From an uncultured bacterium (lineage in GTDB: Bacteria; Cyanobacteriota; Vampirovibrionia; Gastranaerophilales; Gastranaerophilaceae), in NCBI GenBank assembly GCA_949292185.1, contig CASEYP010000030.1, positions 1 to 47,826 on the forward strand: 47,826 bases of DNA, in the 5' to 3' direction. The position numbers and the translations under genes were made by a program. The notes under the pieces were generated by a model. It did not search any database. It saw only the letters and a list, made by a program, of their open reading frames with translations, and was not told the DNA's origin. Shown piece by piece: positions 8,799 through 17,516 of the stretch; positions within the stretch are counted from its first letter, which is position 1; each line of letters opens with the position of its first letter.

Positions 8799-9995
8799 TT
8801 ATTTAAGTTTTGTAAATCCGGTTTGAATTATATTTTTTCCAAATTTAGATTCCAATTTATCAAAACATTTTGCAAGTTTTGCTTTCTTTATTGATTTATC
8901 TTGATCTGTATAGAGTGATAATTGTTCTGTTCCTTGTTCTCCGATTTTTTCTAATATGACGCCAGTACTTCTATACAGTATTTTAGGATTATAAATTTCT
9001 TCCAAAAGTTTTATTGCTATATTTGAAATTTCAAGTTCAAAATCAAGTGGTGAGAGAAGTTCTTTTTTTGTATAGTAAACTTTAAAATCTTTTGTTCTTA
9101 GCATAACCCCAATTTGCAAACATTTAGTTTCATATTTGCGAAGTTTTCTGCAAGATGTATGAATATGTCTGTTTAATTCATTTTTTATGAAATTGAAGTC
9201 AGATGTAAATATTCCAAAAGCTCTTGTGTTTTGAATTGATTTTGGTAATTTCCTTTCATTTACTACTTTTGAAACCATTTCACCTAAAAGTTCGTGTTTC
9301 ATTTCAATTCCTTGAATTCCTATTTTAGAATCTAACCATTTGTCAGTTTTTGACACAAGTTCTTCTACAGTAATTATACCGTGGCTTTTGAGGCGCTTTG
9401 TTAAACGCCTTCCTATACCCCAAATTTCTTCAATATTAGTTGTTTTTAGTATTTTAGGAATTTTTCTTTTCCCAATTAAGTATATTCCATTATTAATATT
9501 TTTAGCTTTATCTGAGGCTAATTTCGCAAGTGTTTTTGTTGAACTTACACCGATAGATACCGGAATATCAACTTCATCAAGTATTTTTTGTCGAAGATAT
9601 ATGGCTAAATTTTTGTAATTTCGTTTATATAATTTGGTAAGTCCCGTTAAATCAACAAAAGCTTCATCTATGGAGTATATTTGAACATAAGGACTAAAAT
9701 CTTTCAAAATACTCATAACTTGATGAGAAACTTGAGCATAATATTCGTGATCAGAGGTTATATAAATAGCTTTAGGATGTTCGTTTTTTGCCATAAAATA
9801 AGGCTCACCCATTCTTACGCCCATTTTTTTTGCTTCTTTTGAACGAGATACAACACAACCGTCATTATTTGATAAGACGCAAACAGCTTTCCCTTTTAAT
9901 TCAGGGGAGCGTTTTTGTTCACAAGAGACAAAAAATGAATCACAATCTACTAATGCTATAAATTTTTGTTTTGTCATAATTTCAGTATTATTCAT
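8799..9995 (-). CDS. Y-family translesion DNA polymerase, UmuC-type
   Basis: At 398 residues it is close to UmuC length (about 420). The palm motifs are clear: ALVDCDSFFVSCEQ (residues 14-27) with the first metal-binding Asp, and YSIDEAFVDL (107-116) with the catalytic Asp-Glu pair D110/E111. The stretch VLSNNDGCVVSRSKEAKKMG is characteristic of UmuC rather than DinB. A thumb helix-hairpin-helix region (WGIGRRLTKRL) and little-finger domain follow. Near the C-terminus, QLSLY matches the beta-clamp-binding consensus QLxLF. Role: error-prone lesion bypass. No umuD is adjacent and no clear LexA-type operator was seen upstream. The gene is divergent from the four-winged-helix regulator. Confidence 0.92.
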   Translation of the reverse strand: MNNTEIMTKQKFIALVDCDSFFVSCEQKRSPELKGKAVCVLSNNDGCVVSRSKEAKKMGVRMGEPYFMAKNEHPKAIYITSDHEYYAQVSHQVMSILKDFSPYVQIYSIDEAFVDLTGLTKLYKRNYKNLAIYLRQKILDEVDIPVSIGVSSTKTLAKLASDKAKNINNGIYLIGKRKIPKILKTTNIEEIWGIGRRLTKRLKSHGIITVEELVSKTDKWLDSKIGIQGIEMKHELLGEMVSKVVNERKLPKSIQNTRAFGIFTSDFNFIKNELNRHIHTSCRKLRKYETKCLQIGVMLRTKDFKVYYTKKELLSPLDFELEISNIAIKLLEEIYNPKILYRSTGVILEKIGEQGTEQLSLYTDQDKSIKKAKLAKCFDKLESKFGKNIIQTGFTKLK

Positions 9996-10054
9996 TTAAC
10001 GGATTTCGTCAATATAATTTTGTAATAAAAATACAAAAACTAGCAAAAAAAATC

Positions 10055-10083
10055 TTGATGTTTTTTTACACATAATATATTAT
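10055..10083 (+). promoter_or_regulatory. Probable promoter of the tandem winged-helix regulator
   Basis: TTGATG and TATTAT are separated by 17 bp, 23 bp before the start codon at 10106. Confidence 0.45.
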
Positions 10084-10105
10084 TAAAATCGAAAGTAGGT
10101 AGTGA

Positions 10106-11281
10106 ATGATGAATTCTAAAGATAAGTATATTTTTCCTAAGAAGTCAGATTTAGTTCAACTTAGTATAGATAGTGTTGATTGTGAATTGCCGGATCTCAA
10201 AAATTCAGATGAGGCAAAATCTGTAATAATAGGAAAATGGCTAGCACAATGGATTACAAGTTCATTGAAGGCTGGTAAAATTCAAGTAAATAATATCTTA
10301 CCTTCAAAATCAGAATTTGCATATTTACTTGGAGTAAGTATTGGAACTGTTCAAAATGCTATAAGATACATTGAAGATTTAGGATATGTTGAGTCAAAGC
10401 AGTGTATCGGAACATTGGTAAAAGATTATAAAGACCAATCAGTTACAATAAGAAAGCTTACATCAAAACGTGATTTAGCAACAGAAGCTATAAAAAGATA
10501 TATATTAACAGATGGTTTTAAAGTTGGTTCACACCTACCGTCATCAAGAACTATTGCTACTATAATAGATTTTTCAGCAAATACAACACGTTTAGCTTTA
10601 GAATATTTAGCTTCACAAAATATAATCTGTCATAGATTTAAAAATCCTAAAGATAGTACTTGGGTATTGATGAGTTTGGATTTTGAAGTTAATAATTATG
10701 TTCGACAACATTCAGAAACTTTGGTAGATATGTTGGTTAAGGACTTGGAAGATTATATAAGTAAAAATTTAAAAGTAGGAGATAGAATTCCACCTCATTC
10801 AGTTTTAGCACAAGCTCTAAAAGCAAGTATAAAATCTGTCCACGATGCTTTAAAAGTTTTAATAGATAAAGGTATATTGCTTGCTAGAAGAGGAAGATAT
10901 GGAACAACTGTTATTAAACTTCCAAATAGTGTTCCAACTTCTCAAAAACCTGAAACATCTATCTTTGCACCTGCAAAAGATGCAGCTTTTTATCATTACG
11001 AAAAAACTCAAAATTATATAAAAAGGATGATTGCACAAGATTATGAAGTAGGGGATAAATTACCTTCTATTCAAGAATTGTCAAGAAAGTTGGATTTAAG
11101 TCCTAATACAATAAGAAAAGCTTTTCAAAATCTATCAAAAGAAGGTTATCTTGTATTTTCAAGAGGTCGTTACGGTGGAACTTTTGTTATTGATATTCCT
11201 GAAATTGAATCTCAAACATTCAAATGGCTTGCTGTAAATCCTCAGTATGCAAAAGAATATCAAAGTGTTGAAGATAATTAG
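10106..11281 (+). CDS. Transcription regulator with four tandem GntR-type winged-helix domains
   Basis: The 391-residue protein reads as four successive GntR-like winged helix-turn-helix units: about 37-106 (LPSKSEFAYLLGVSIGTV), 121-192 (LPSSRTIATIIDFSANTT), 203-273 (IPPHSVLAQALKASIKSV, RRGRYGTTV) and 297-365 (LPSIQELSRKLDLSPNT, SRGRYGGTF). Each has the [LI]PP/LPS helix-2 cap and recognition-helix pattern, and units 3 and 4 keep the R-x-G-R-Y-G wing. Known GntR regulators have one such domain plus an effector-binding or aminotransferase domain; no effector domain is present here. The first unit is the most diverged. It is 90 bp upstream of smc on the same strand, but smc has its own promoter. 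Target and ligand are unknown. Confidence 0.85.
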   Translation: MMNSKDKYIFPKKSDLVQLSIDSVDCELPDLKNSDEAKSVIIGKWLAQWITSSLKAGKIQVNNILPSKSEFAYLLGVSIGTVQNAIRYIEDLGYVESKQCIGTLVKDYKDQSVTIRKLTSKRDLATEAIKRYILTDGFKVGSHLPSSRTIATIIDFSANTTRLALEYLASQNIICHRFKNPKDSTWVLMSLDFEVNNYVRQHSETLVDMLVKDLEDYISKNLKVGDRIPPHSVLAQALKASIKSVHDALKVLIDKGILLARRGRYGTTVIKLPNSVPTSQKPETSIFAPAKDAAFYHYEKTQNYIKRMIAQDYEVGDKLPSIQELSRKLDLSPNTIRKAFQNLSKEGYLVFSRGRYGGTFVIDIPEIESQTFKWLAVNPQYAKEYQSVEDN

Positions 11282-11311
11282 AATATAAAATGTAAATAAT
11301 ATTACACACTT

Positions 11312-11341
11312 TTGACATGCTGTTGTATTATCTGCCATAAT
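11312..11341 (+). promoter_or_regulatory. Promoter of the smc-scpAB operon
   Basis: A perfect -35 (TTGACA, 11312-11317) and a CATAAT -10 (11336-11341) are 18 bp apart and lie 30 bp before the smc start. Confidence 0.7.
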
Positions 11342-11370
11342 AGTTTAAACACTATATTTAGGTAGATTTT

Positions 11371-14300
11371 ATGTACATAAAACAGTTAGAGATAGATAAT
11401 TTTAAATCATTTGCCAATAAAACCGAAATCCCCTTCTTGAAGGGTTTTACTACGATATCAGGGCCGAACGGTTCAGGTAAAAGTAATATTATAGATAGCA
11501 TTATGTTTGCACTTGGCTTGAGGTCAGGTAGTGCTTTACGTATTGAAAATTTATCAGATTTTATAACTACCTTTAATAATAAGAATGAGGCAATGGTAAA
11601 GGTTACTTTTGGTGATGTAGATGGTGATAAAGAGCTTACTGTTGCAAGAAGAATTAGAAAGAATAGTCAGGGGTTTGCAAGTACATATTATCTGAATGAT
11701 AAGGTTGATACTTTAACAAATATTCGTTCAATTTTGGAAAAACATAATATTACGCCAAACAGTTATAACGTAATGATGCAGGGCGATGTTAACAGTATTG
11801 TAATGTGTTCATCAAAAGCTCGCCGCGGAATTATTGATGAAATTGCAGGTGTTGCAGATTTTGATAGACGTATAGATCAAGCAACAAATGAATTAAAGAC
11901 TGTTGAACAAAGGGTTGAGGCTGCAGCTTTAATTTTGACAGAAGTTGAGGGTACTTTAGAGCAATTAAAGGCTGAACGTGAAGTTGCTTTGAAATATAAA
12001 AAATTGCAGGAAGAAAAATCAGGTCTTGAATCTCAAATTAGTACAGTTAAGTTCTTTGATTTGAAACGAAATTTAGAGTTAGCCCATGAAAATATTTTGC
12101 AGTCTAATAAAAAACTTAAGGAAGAACAGGCAAATAAAACTGATTTGGATGAAAAGATAAAGCTTATAAATGAAAAATATAAAGAGCTTGATGCAAAATT
12201 AAAAGAGCAAGGTGAAGATGAGAGAAACAAGTTAAAGGATTCTCAAAGTGACTTGAATGCTCGTATTCAGATTAAGAAAAATGCTATTGATTATTCAAGT
12301 ACACAAATTCAAAAAGGTCTTCAATCTATTGAAAATGCTAAAAATGGTATCGAACAATTCAAAAAGAAAATTGAAGATGAAAGATTAAATATAAAGTTAG
12401 CTCATGATAAGGTAGGAATTATTGAAGGGCAACTAAAAGAGAAAAAAGAAGAGTTAGCAAAGAAACTTGAAGATATTTCAGGCTTGAGTTCTACAGCTGA
12501 TAAGTATATTCAGGAAAGAAATGAAGTTTCTCGCAATTTAGATTCATTAAAAGATAAAGACAATGAATTATTAAAAGAGTCTTTGCCAAAAGAAAATGAA
12601 TTAAAAAACCTGAAAAAGGAAATAGATGATGCAAAAGCCTTTATAGAGCAAGCAGAACAGGCTAAAGCAAATTTTGGTGATGATAAATCTTTAAAAGAAC
12701 TTCAAGTAAACGACTTGAAAAAAGAGATGGATGAGTTAAAAGACTTGCAATTAAAAACAATGCAAGACTTAGATGATGCAAAAACTGCTATAGAAGATTA
12801 TGATCACGATGTAAAGGCTGCTTATCGAAAATTCACGGATATGGAGGCTCAAAGAAGGGCAGTGTCTGCATCAGGTTCAAGTATTCCTATTACAACAGTT
12901 ATGAACGCTCATTTGGAAGGTGTTCATGCTCCATTGATGCAGTTAGGGACAGTTGATGAAGAATATTCTCTGGCTCTAGATATTGCGTTTGGTGGAAGAT
13001 TAGCTCATATCGTTGTAGATGATACTCATGCAGCGTATGTCGCTATGGAATTATTAAATTCATCAAGAGCAGGTAGAGCAACATTTATTCCTTTGAATAA
13101 AGTTAAAAAAGCTCCAACAAAGCTTCAATTGCCAAAGAACAAAGGTGTTATTGATTTTGCTATAAATCTTGTTGATTTTGATGATATTTATTTAGATGCC
13201 TTTTTCTACGCTGTTGGAGATACTCTTATTGTTGAAGATGTAGAAGCAGCTGAGCAACTTATTGGAAAGTACCGTATGGTTACATTAGACGGTAAGTTGT
13301 ATGAAAAATCTTCTGCAATTACAGGTGGTTACGTTAAAAAATCAATGTTTGGCTTTGGTCAAAATGATGATAAGGAATTAGAAACCGCAAAAGCTAAATT
13401 AGATGAACTTCAGAAAAAATATGAAGAAGCTGTTGTAAGACAAAGAGGTTTAGAAGAAAAGCTTGAAAAGATTAGATCAGCTTATACTTCATCTTATACT
13501 GAATATTCAAAATCAAATATCGAATTGAAGAATATGAGTTCTCAATTTGAAAATAGCCAAAAGTTGTTGGAAGAGAAAAAGAATTTTGTTCAAGAAAATG
13601 AACCAAAAATTGAAAAATTAAATTCTGAACTAGATAAGATAGAAGCTAAAAGAGTTGATTTATCTGAAAAAATTCAACAATCTCAAGATAAACTTACCGA
13701 GTTAGACAATCTTTTAAATGATAAGGATTTAAAAGACTTAAAAGAAAAAACTCAAGGAATTGAAGATGATATCAGAGCTTTGAATAACAATTTGATGAAT
13801 GTAAATAATGAAATTCAAAGTTATAACAATAATATTAAGTTTAACGAGCAATTAATTGTTTCAAAGGAAGCTGATATTCAGGCTGCGATAAAAAATAATG
13901 AGTCTTTGGAAAAGGATAAAGAAACTTATGCTTCAGAAATCAAACAATTAGAGGATCAATTAAATCTACTGTCTGATAAAATTGCGGTAATTGATGCAAA
14001 AATCGGAGAACTTGTGAAAGAAAAAGAAGAAATTCATAAAAGTTTAGTAGATTTGCAAACAAATAGTGCAGTTAAGGCTTCTGAAATTGATAGAATTAAT
14101 GAACAAATTGAATCCTTTAAGGCAAGACGTAGAGAATTAGAACCTCAATTAAAAGAAGCATCAGAAATCTTGCAAAATTCCGGAGTTGAAATAGATAAAC
14201 TCTCTCCTGTCGAAATTTCAATAGATGAACTTAATGCTAAAATTCAGCGTTTAGATAAGAAAATGCAAGAATTAGGCGATGTTAATATGAGAGCTATTGT

Positions 14301-14880
14301 TACCTACGAAGAGAAGGCTGCAAGAAAAGAAGAATTAGACAATCAAATTAAAACACTGACAACTGAGCGTCAATCTATTTTGGATAAGATGAACGGTTTT
14401 GAGCAACAGAAAAAAGAAGCGTTTATGACAACATATAATGCCATAAATGAAAATTTCAAGGATATATATCATCAGTTGTCAGAAGGTGAAGGCAGATTGA
14501 TTTTGGAAAATGAAAAAGATCCATTATCTGCCGGCATGACAATAGAAGCAAAACCTAGAGATAAAACAACTAATAATAAATTAGGCGCTTTATCAGGTGG
14601 AGAAAAAGCATTAACAGCTTTAGCATTGGTATTTGCAATTCAAAAATATCTGCCTGCTCCATTTTACGCATTGGATGAGGTTGATGCAAGCTTAGATACT
14701 ATGAATGTTGAAAGAATTGCAGATATGGTTACAAAACAATCATCTGATACTCAATTCTTGGTAGTAAGTCACAGAAGACCAATGATAGAAGCTGCAAACA
14801 GAACAATTGGTGTTACCCAAAAAGAAAAGGGTAAAACAAAAGTTACAGGTGTAAAAATAAGAGATGACGACAATGAATAA
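11371..14880 (+). CDS. smc: Chromosome partition protein Smc
   Basis: The 1169-residue product has full bacterial SMC length. In order: the N-terminal ATPase half with Walker A GPNGSGKS (31-38), a first coiled coil (about 170-500), a hinge (about 511-655, with ALDIAFGGRLAHIVVDD and a GG-containing ITGGYVKK end), the returning coiled coil, and the C-terminal half with signature LSGGEK (1074-1079) and Walker B FYALDEVDASLD including the catalytic Glu (about 1103). Role: DNA-loop-extruding condensin ATPase, working with ScpA and ScpB in chromosome compaction and segregation. The start is supported by an AGGTAG element. Its end overlaps scpA, so the complex is translationally coupled. Confidence 0.97.
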   Translation: MYIKQLEIDNFKSFANKTEIPFLKGFTTISGPNGSGKSNIIDSIMFALGLRSGSALRIENLSDFITTFNNKNEAMVKVTFGDVDGDKELTVARRIRKNSQGFASTYYLNDKVDTLTNIRSILEKHNITPNSYNVMMQGDVNSIVMCSSKARRGIIDEIAGVADFDRRIDQATNELKTVEQRVEAAALILTEVEGTLEQLKAEREVALKYKKLQEEKSGLESQISTVKFFDLKRNLELAHENILQSNKKLKEEQANKTDLDEKIKLINEKYKELDAKLKEQGEDERNKLKDSQSDLNARIQIKKNAIDYSSTQIQKGLQSIENAKNGIEQFKKKIEDERLNIKLAHDKVGIIEGQLKEKKEELAKKLEDISGLSSTADKYIQERNEVSRNLDSLKDKDNELLKESLPKENELKNLKKEIDDAKAFIEQAEQAKANFGDDKSLKELQVNDLKKEMDELKDLQLKTMQDLDDAKTAIEDYDHDVKAAYRKFTDMEAQRRAVSASGSSIPITTVMNAHLEGVHAPLMQLGTVDEEYSLALDIAFGGRLAHIVVDDTHAAYVAMELLNSSRAGRATFIPLNKVKKAPTKLQLPKNKGVIDFAINLVDFDDIYLDAFFYAVGDTLIVEDVEAAEQLIGKYRMVTLDGKLYEKSSAITGGYVKKSMFGFGQNDDKELETAKAKLDELQKKYEEAVVRQRGLEEKLEKIRSAYTSSYTEYSKSNIELKNMSSQFENSQKLLEEKKNFVQENEPKIEKLNSELDKIEAKRVDLSEKIQQSQDKLTELDNLLNDKDLKDLKEKTQGIEDDIRALNNNLMNVNNEIQSYNNNIKFNEQLIVSKEADIQAAIKNNESLEKDKETYASEIKQLEDQLNLLSDKIAVIDAKIGELVKEKEEIHKSLVDLQTNSAVKASEIDRINEQIESFKARRRELEPQLKEASEILQNSGVEIDKLSPVEISIDELNAKIQRLDKKMQELGDVNMRAIVTYEEKAARKEELDNQIKTLTTERQSILDKMNGFEQQKKEAFMTTYNAINENFKDIYHQLSEGEGRLILENEKDPLSAGMTIEAKPRDKTTNNKLGALSGGEKALTALALVFAIQKYLPAPFYALDEVDASLDTMNVERIADMVTKQSSDTQFLVVSHRRPMIEAANRTIGVTQKEKGKTKVTGVKIRDDDNE

Positions 14881-15694
14881 TAATTTAATAAATTCAGAAG
14901 ATCTTGAAAATTCAATATATTCTTTGCCAAATGAATTTGATGCAAACGATGGTATCGGAATTCTTGTTGATATGGCAAAGCAGGGTAAAATTGATCCTTG
15001 GAATATTGATATTCTTGATGTTACGGAAAAATATCTTCAAAGAATGATAGAATTAAAATCTTTGAATTTAAGGGTTGCAAGCAGAACTTTGTTATTTGCA
15101 TCTATTTTGTGTCGTTTACAGTCAAATGTTTTGGCTGGTTTATCTATTGATGAATTTAAAGATGAGCCTGAAAGTGATGTTATATATGATGATGATGGTT
15201 TTATTGTAGAATATCCTGAAGAGGATCAAGAGTTTATTCCAACAAGTAATGTTGTAAGTTTTGATGAAGCTTTACAGCGTAGAACAAGTATAAGATTAAA
15301 TCGTAATCGAGTTGTAACATTGAAAGACTTGATTAAACAGTTGGAATTTTATGAAAAACTTGAAAAACGAGCTTCTATGAAAAGTGCTCATGAAAGAGCA
15401 AAAAGACATGTTAGAAATTATTCAAGATTAACTCCTGAAGAAATAGTTTCTATGGCTCACGAAGAGTATATTGAAGAATCTGTTTTAATTTTGAAAGATA
15501 ATTTGGAACAGATATTTTCAAGGGTTGATAAAATTGAGTTGAATGAATTAACAATGCTAGGAATGGATAAAATTAGCGCATATTTAGCTTTGTTATTTTT
15601 AAGTAGAGATACAGATTATGAATTAGAACAGGAAGAGTTTTATTCTGATTTGTATGTAGTAAAGGGTGGTAAACATGCAGCAGCTGAAGTCTAG
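14864..15694 (+). CDS. scpA: Segregation and condensation protein A (kleisin)
   Basis: The 276-residue product fits ScpA. The N-terminal helical domain reads GIGILVDMAKQGKIDPWNID followed by VTEKYLQRMIELKSLNLRVA and LLFASILCRLQSN, the region that binds the Smc neck. An acidic linker (about 90-125) leads to the C-terminal winged helix (LTMLGMDKISAYLALLFLS) that binds the Smc cap. The opening FEGPLDLLL segment of typical ScpA is diverged here. It overlaps the smc end by 17 bp if ATG 14864 is used; ATG 14873 is an alternative, overlapping by 8 bp. Confidence 0.93.
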   Translation: MTTMNNNLINSEDLENSIYSLPNEFDANDGIGILVDMAKQGKIDPWNIDILDVTEKYLQRMIELKSLNLRVASRTLLFASILCRLQSNVLAGLSIDEFKDEPESDVIYDDDGFIVEYPEEDQEFIPTSNVVSFDEALQRRTSIRLNRNRVVTLKDLIKQLEFYEKLEKRASMKSAHERAKRHVRNYSRLTPEEIVSMAHEEYIEESVLILKDNLEQIFSRVDKIELNELTMLGMDKISAYLALLFLSRDTDYELEQEEFYSDLYVVKGGKHAAAEV

Positions 15695-16184
15695 AATTGA
15701 AGCAGTACTGTTTGTTACTGCAAAAGCTCTATCCTTAGAAGAGATAGCTACATATTTAGATGTTGAACCAGAAGAGGTTGAAGAAGCTATATTAGAATTA
15801 ATTATGGATTATGCTTCTAGAGATGGAGCATTAGAAATTGATGATGAAAATGGTTATATTCTTCAAGTTAAGGAAGAATATAGCGATATTGTTGAGAAAA
15901 TTTGTCCGATAGATTTATCTCCGGCTGTTTTAAGAACTTTGTTAGTTATTGCATTAAAAGAGCCTATTCGTCAGACTGAACTTGTGAAACTTCGTTCTGG
16001 TGCGTATGAACACGTTGCAGAATTAGTTGAAAAAGGCTTAGTTTCAAAGCATAAAGATAAAAACGGCAGAAGTATCAATATAAAGACAACTCCAAAATTT
16101 GCAGAATATTTTAAGTTAAAAGGTGATACAAGAGCTTTAGCGCAACAGTTGGAAAAGGATTTGGCAGAGCGATTAAATGCGTAA
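15675..16184 (+). CDS. scpB: Segregation and condensation protein B
   Basis: The product of about 170 residues has two winged-helix domains: IEAVLFVTAKALSLEEIATY with the EVEEAILEL helix, then VLRTLLVIALKEPIRQTEL with LVEKGLVSKHK and the NIKTTPKFAEYF wing, matching ScpB. Role: it binds the ScpA middle region to complete the Smc-ScpAB complex. I chose ATG 15675, preceded by GGGTGG at good spacing; an in-frame GTG at 15666 would add three residues. It overlaps the end of scpA by 20 bp and the next gene by 8 bp. Confidence 0.93.
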   Translation: MQQLKSRIEAVLFVTAKALSLEEIATYLDVEPEEVEEAILELIMDYASRDGALEIDDENGYILQVKEEYSDIVEKICPIDLSPAVLRTLLVIALKEPIRQTELVKLRSGAYEHVAELVEKGLVSKHKDKNGRSINIKTTPKFAEYFKLKGDTRALAQQLEKDLAERLNA

Positions 16185-17463
16185 ATTTTTACTCATAGTC
16201 TTATTCATTGTTTTGGTTATAGCGTTAGTTTATAAATCACCATTTTCAGCTTTGTATAATTACAACAAGGCTAAGGCTTTATATGATAGTGGTCAGTATG
16301 AAAAGGCTATTCCTTATTTTGAAAAATCTTTATTTGCGGATGAAAAGGGTATTGTTGCAAGATTTTTCTATGTTTTAGATTTGACAAAATGTGAGCCGAC
16401 ATATAGTATTCAGAAAAAATTATATGATATGGCAAAATCTAAGATTAATGATGAAGCTTCAAAATATGCAAAAGCTCAGGCTGTTTCATTGAGATATAAG
16501 CTTTTAGATGGGATTTCAAATAATTATATATATAATGCCGCAATGGGAAATGATATTGTAAGGTGGGATATTAATTCATTTCCATTAAAGGTTTATTTTG
16601 AGGCTAAGGATCAAGTTCCAACTTATTATGTAGAACAAATAAATAAAGCAATGAGGGCTTGGAGTGATAGTACAAATTTTGTAAAATTTGTAGAAACAAA
16701 TAATAAACAAGAAGCAAATGTTGTTATTTGTTTTAAGAAAACTCCTGATAATTTATGTTCAAATGGTGTATGTAAGTACGTTACAGCATATACAGAGCCA
16801 TCTATTAGTAAGGATAAAATTTTGACAAAAATGGTAATGACGTTTTATAGGACAAATCCTTTAAATAAAGCTTTTACGCCTTATGAAATCTATAATACTG
16901 CATTACATGAATTTGGACATACTCTTGGTATAATGGGGCATAGTGAAAACCCTAATGATATTATGTATTCTCTAAAAGAGGATAGTGAACAGCCTTATAT
17001 GTTTGAAACTGCAAAATTTCAAGGTCTATCAGCTAGAGATTTAAAAACTTTAGTCTTGTTATATAGAGTAAAGCCAACGATATCAAATGTTAAAGATTTA
17101 AGTAGTGAATCTTTTTATTATGCACCTTTGGTATTGGGTGGAGAAGATGCAATTTTATTAAATAAGTTAGCTGAATATCGAAAATATATAGCTCAATATC
17201 CGAATATGGCATCCGGTTATATAAATATAGCTTCAGTATATTCGGATTTAGGTGATAATAATTTGGCAATAGAAAATCTTTTACTAGCTGAACAATATGC
17301 GCAAAATTCTGACGAAGAATATATAATTATGTATAATAGGGCTATTATATATTTTAATAGTCAAGATTATAACAAAGCACTAGAGTATGCGCGTAGAGCA
17401 AAATCTATAAAAGATGAGCAAAACGTTAATGATTTAATTTCAGATATTATGAAATTAAAATAA
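16177..17463 (+). CDS. Membrane-anchored TPR protein with matrixin-like zinc metalloprotease domain
   Basis: The 428-residue product begins with a membrane helix or uncleaved signal (residues 3-20, FLLIVLFIVLVIALVY), then a TPR (about 29-58, KALYDSGQYEKAIPYFEKSL), a metzincin domain (about 130-295) and C-terminal TPR repeats (about 345-420). The zinc site is textbook: HEFGHTLGIMGH (H244, E245, H248, H254) with a following Met-turn NDIMYS (M262), as in matrixins (M10). The domain should lie outside the cytoplasm. Its ATG overlaps the scpB end by 8 bp, so it is translationally coupled to the condensin operon, an unexpected partner. The substrate is unknown. Confidence 0.85.
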   Translation: MRKFLLIVLFIVLVIALVYKSPFSALYNYNKAKALYDSGQYEKAIPYFEKSLFADEKGIVARFFYVLDLTKCEPTYSIQKKLYDMAKSKINDEASKYAKAQAVSLRYKLLDGISNNYIYNAAMGNDIVRWDINSFPLKVYFEAKDQVPTYYVEQINKAMRAWSDSTNFVKFVETNNKQEANVVICFKKTPDNLCSNGVCKYVTAYTEPSISKDKILTKMVMTFYRTNPLNKAFTPYEIYNTALHEFGHTLGIMGHSENPNDIMYSLKEDSEQPYMFETAKFQGLSARDLKTLVLLYRVKPTISNVKDLSSESFYYAPLVLGGEDAILLNKLAEYRKYIAQYPNMASGYINIASVYSDLGDNNLAIENLLLAEQYAQNSDEEYIIMYNRAIIYFNSQDYNKALEYARRAKSIKDEQNVNDLISDIMKLK

Positions 17464-17476
17464 ATTAGAATACTAT

Positions 17477-17504
17477 TGTGTCTTTGTTGATGTTTAAAGA
17501 CAAG
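17477..17504. terminator. Weak hairpin between convergent genes
   Basis: A 6-bp inverted repeat (GTCTTT / AAAGAC) with a loop of about ten bases lies between the protease gene and the convergent phosphodiester glycosidase gene. There is no clear T-run, so it is a poor intrinsic terminator. Confidence 0.3.
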
Positions 17505-17516
17505 TAGTTCATAATT

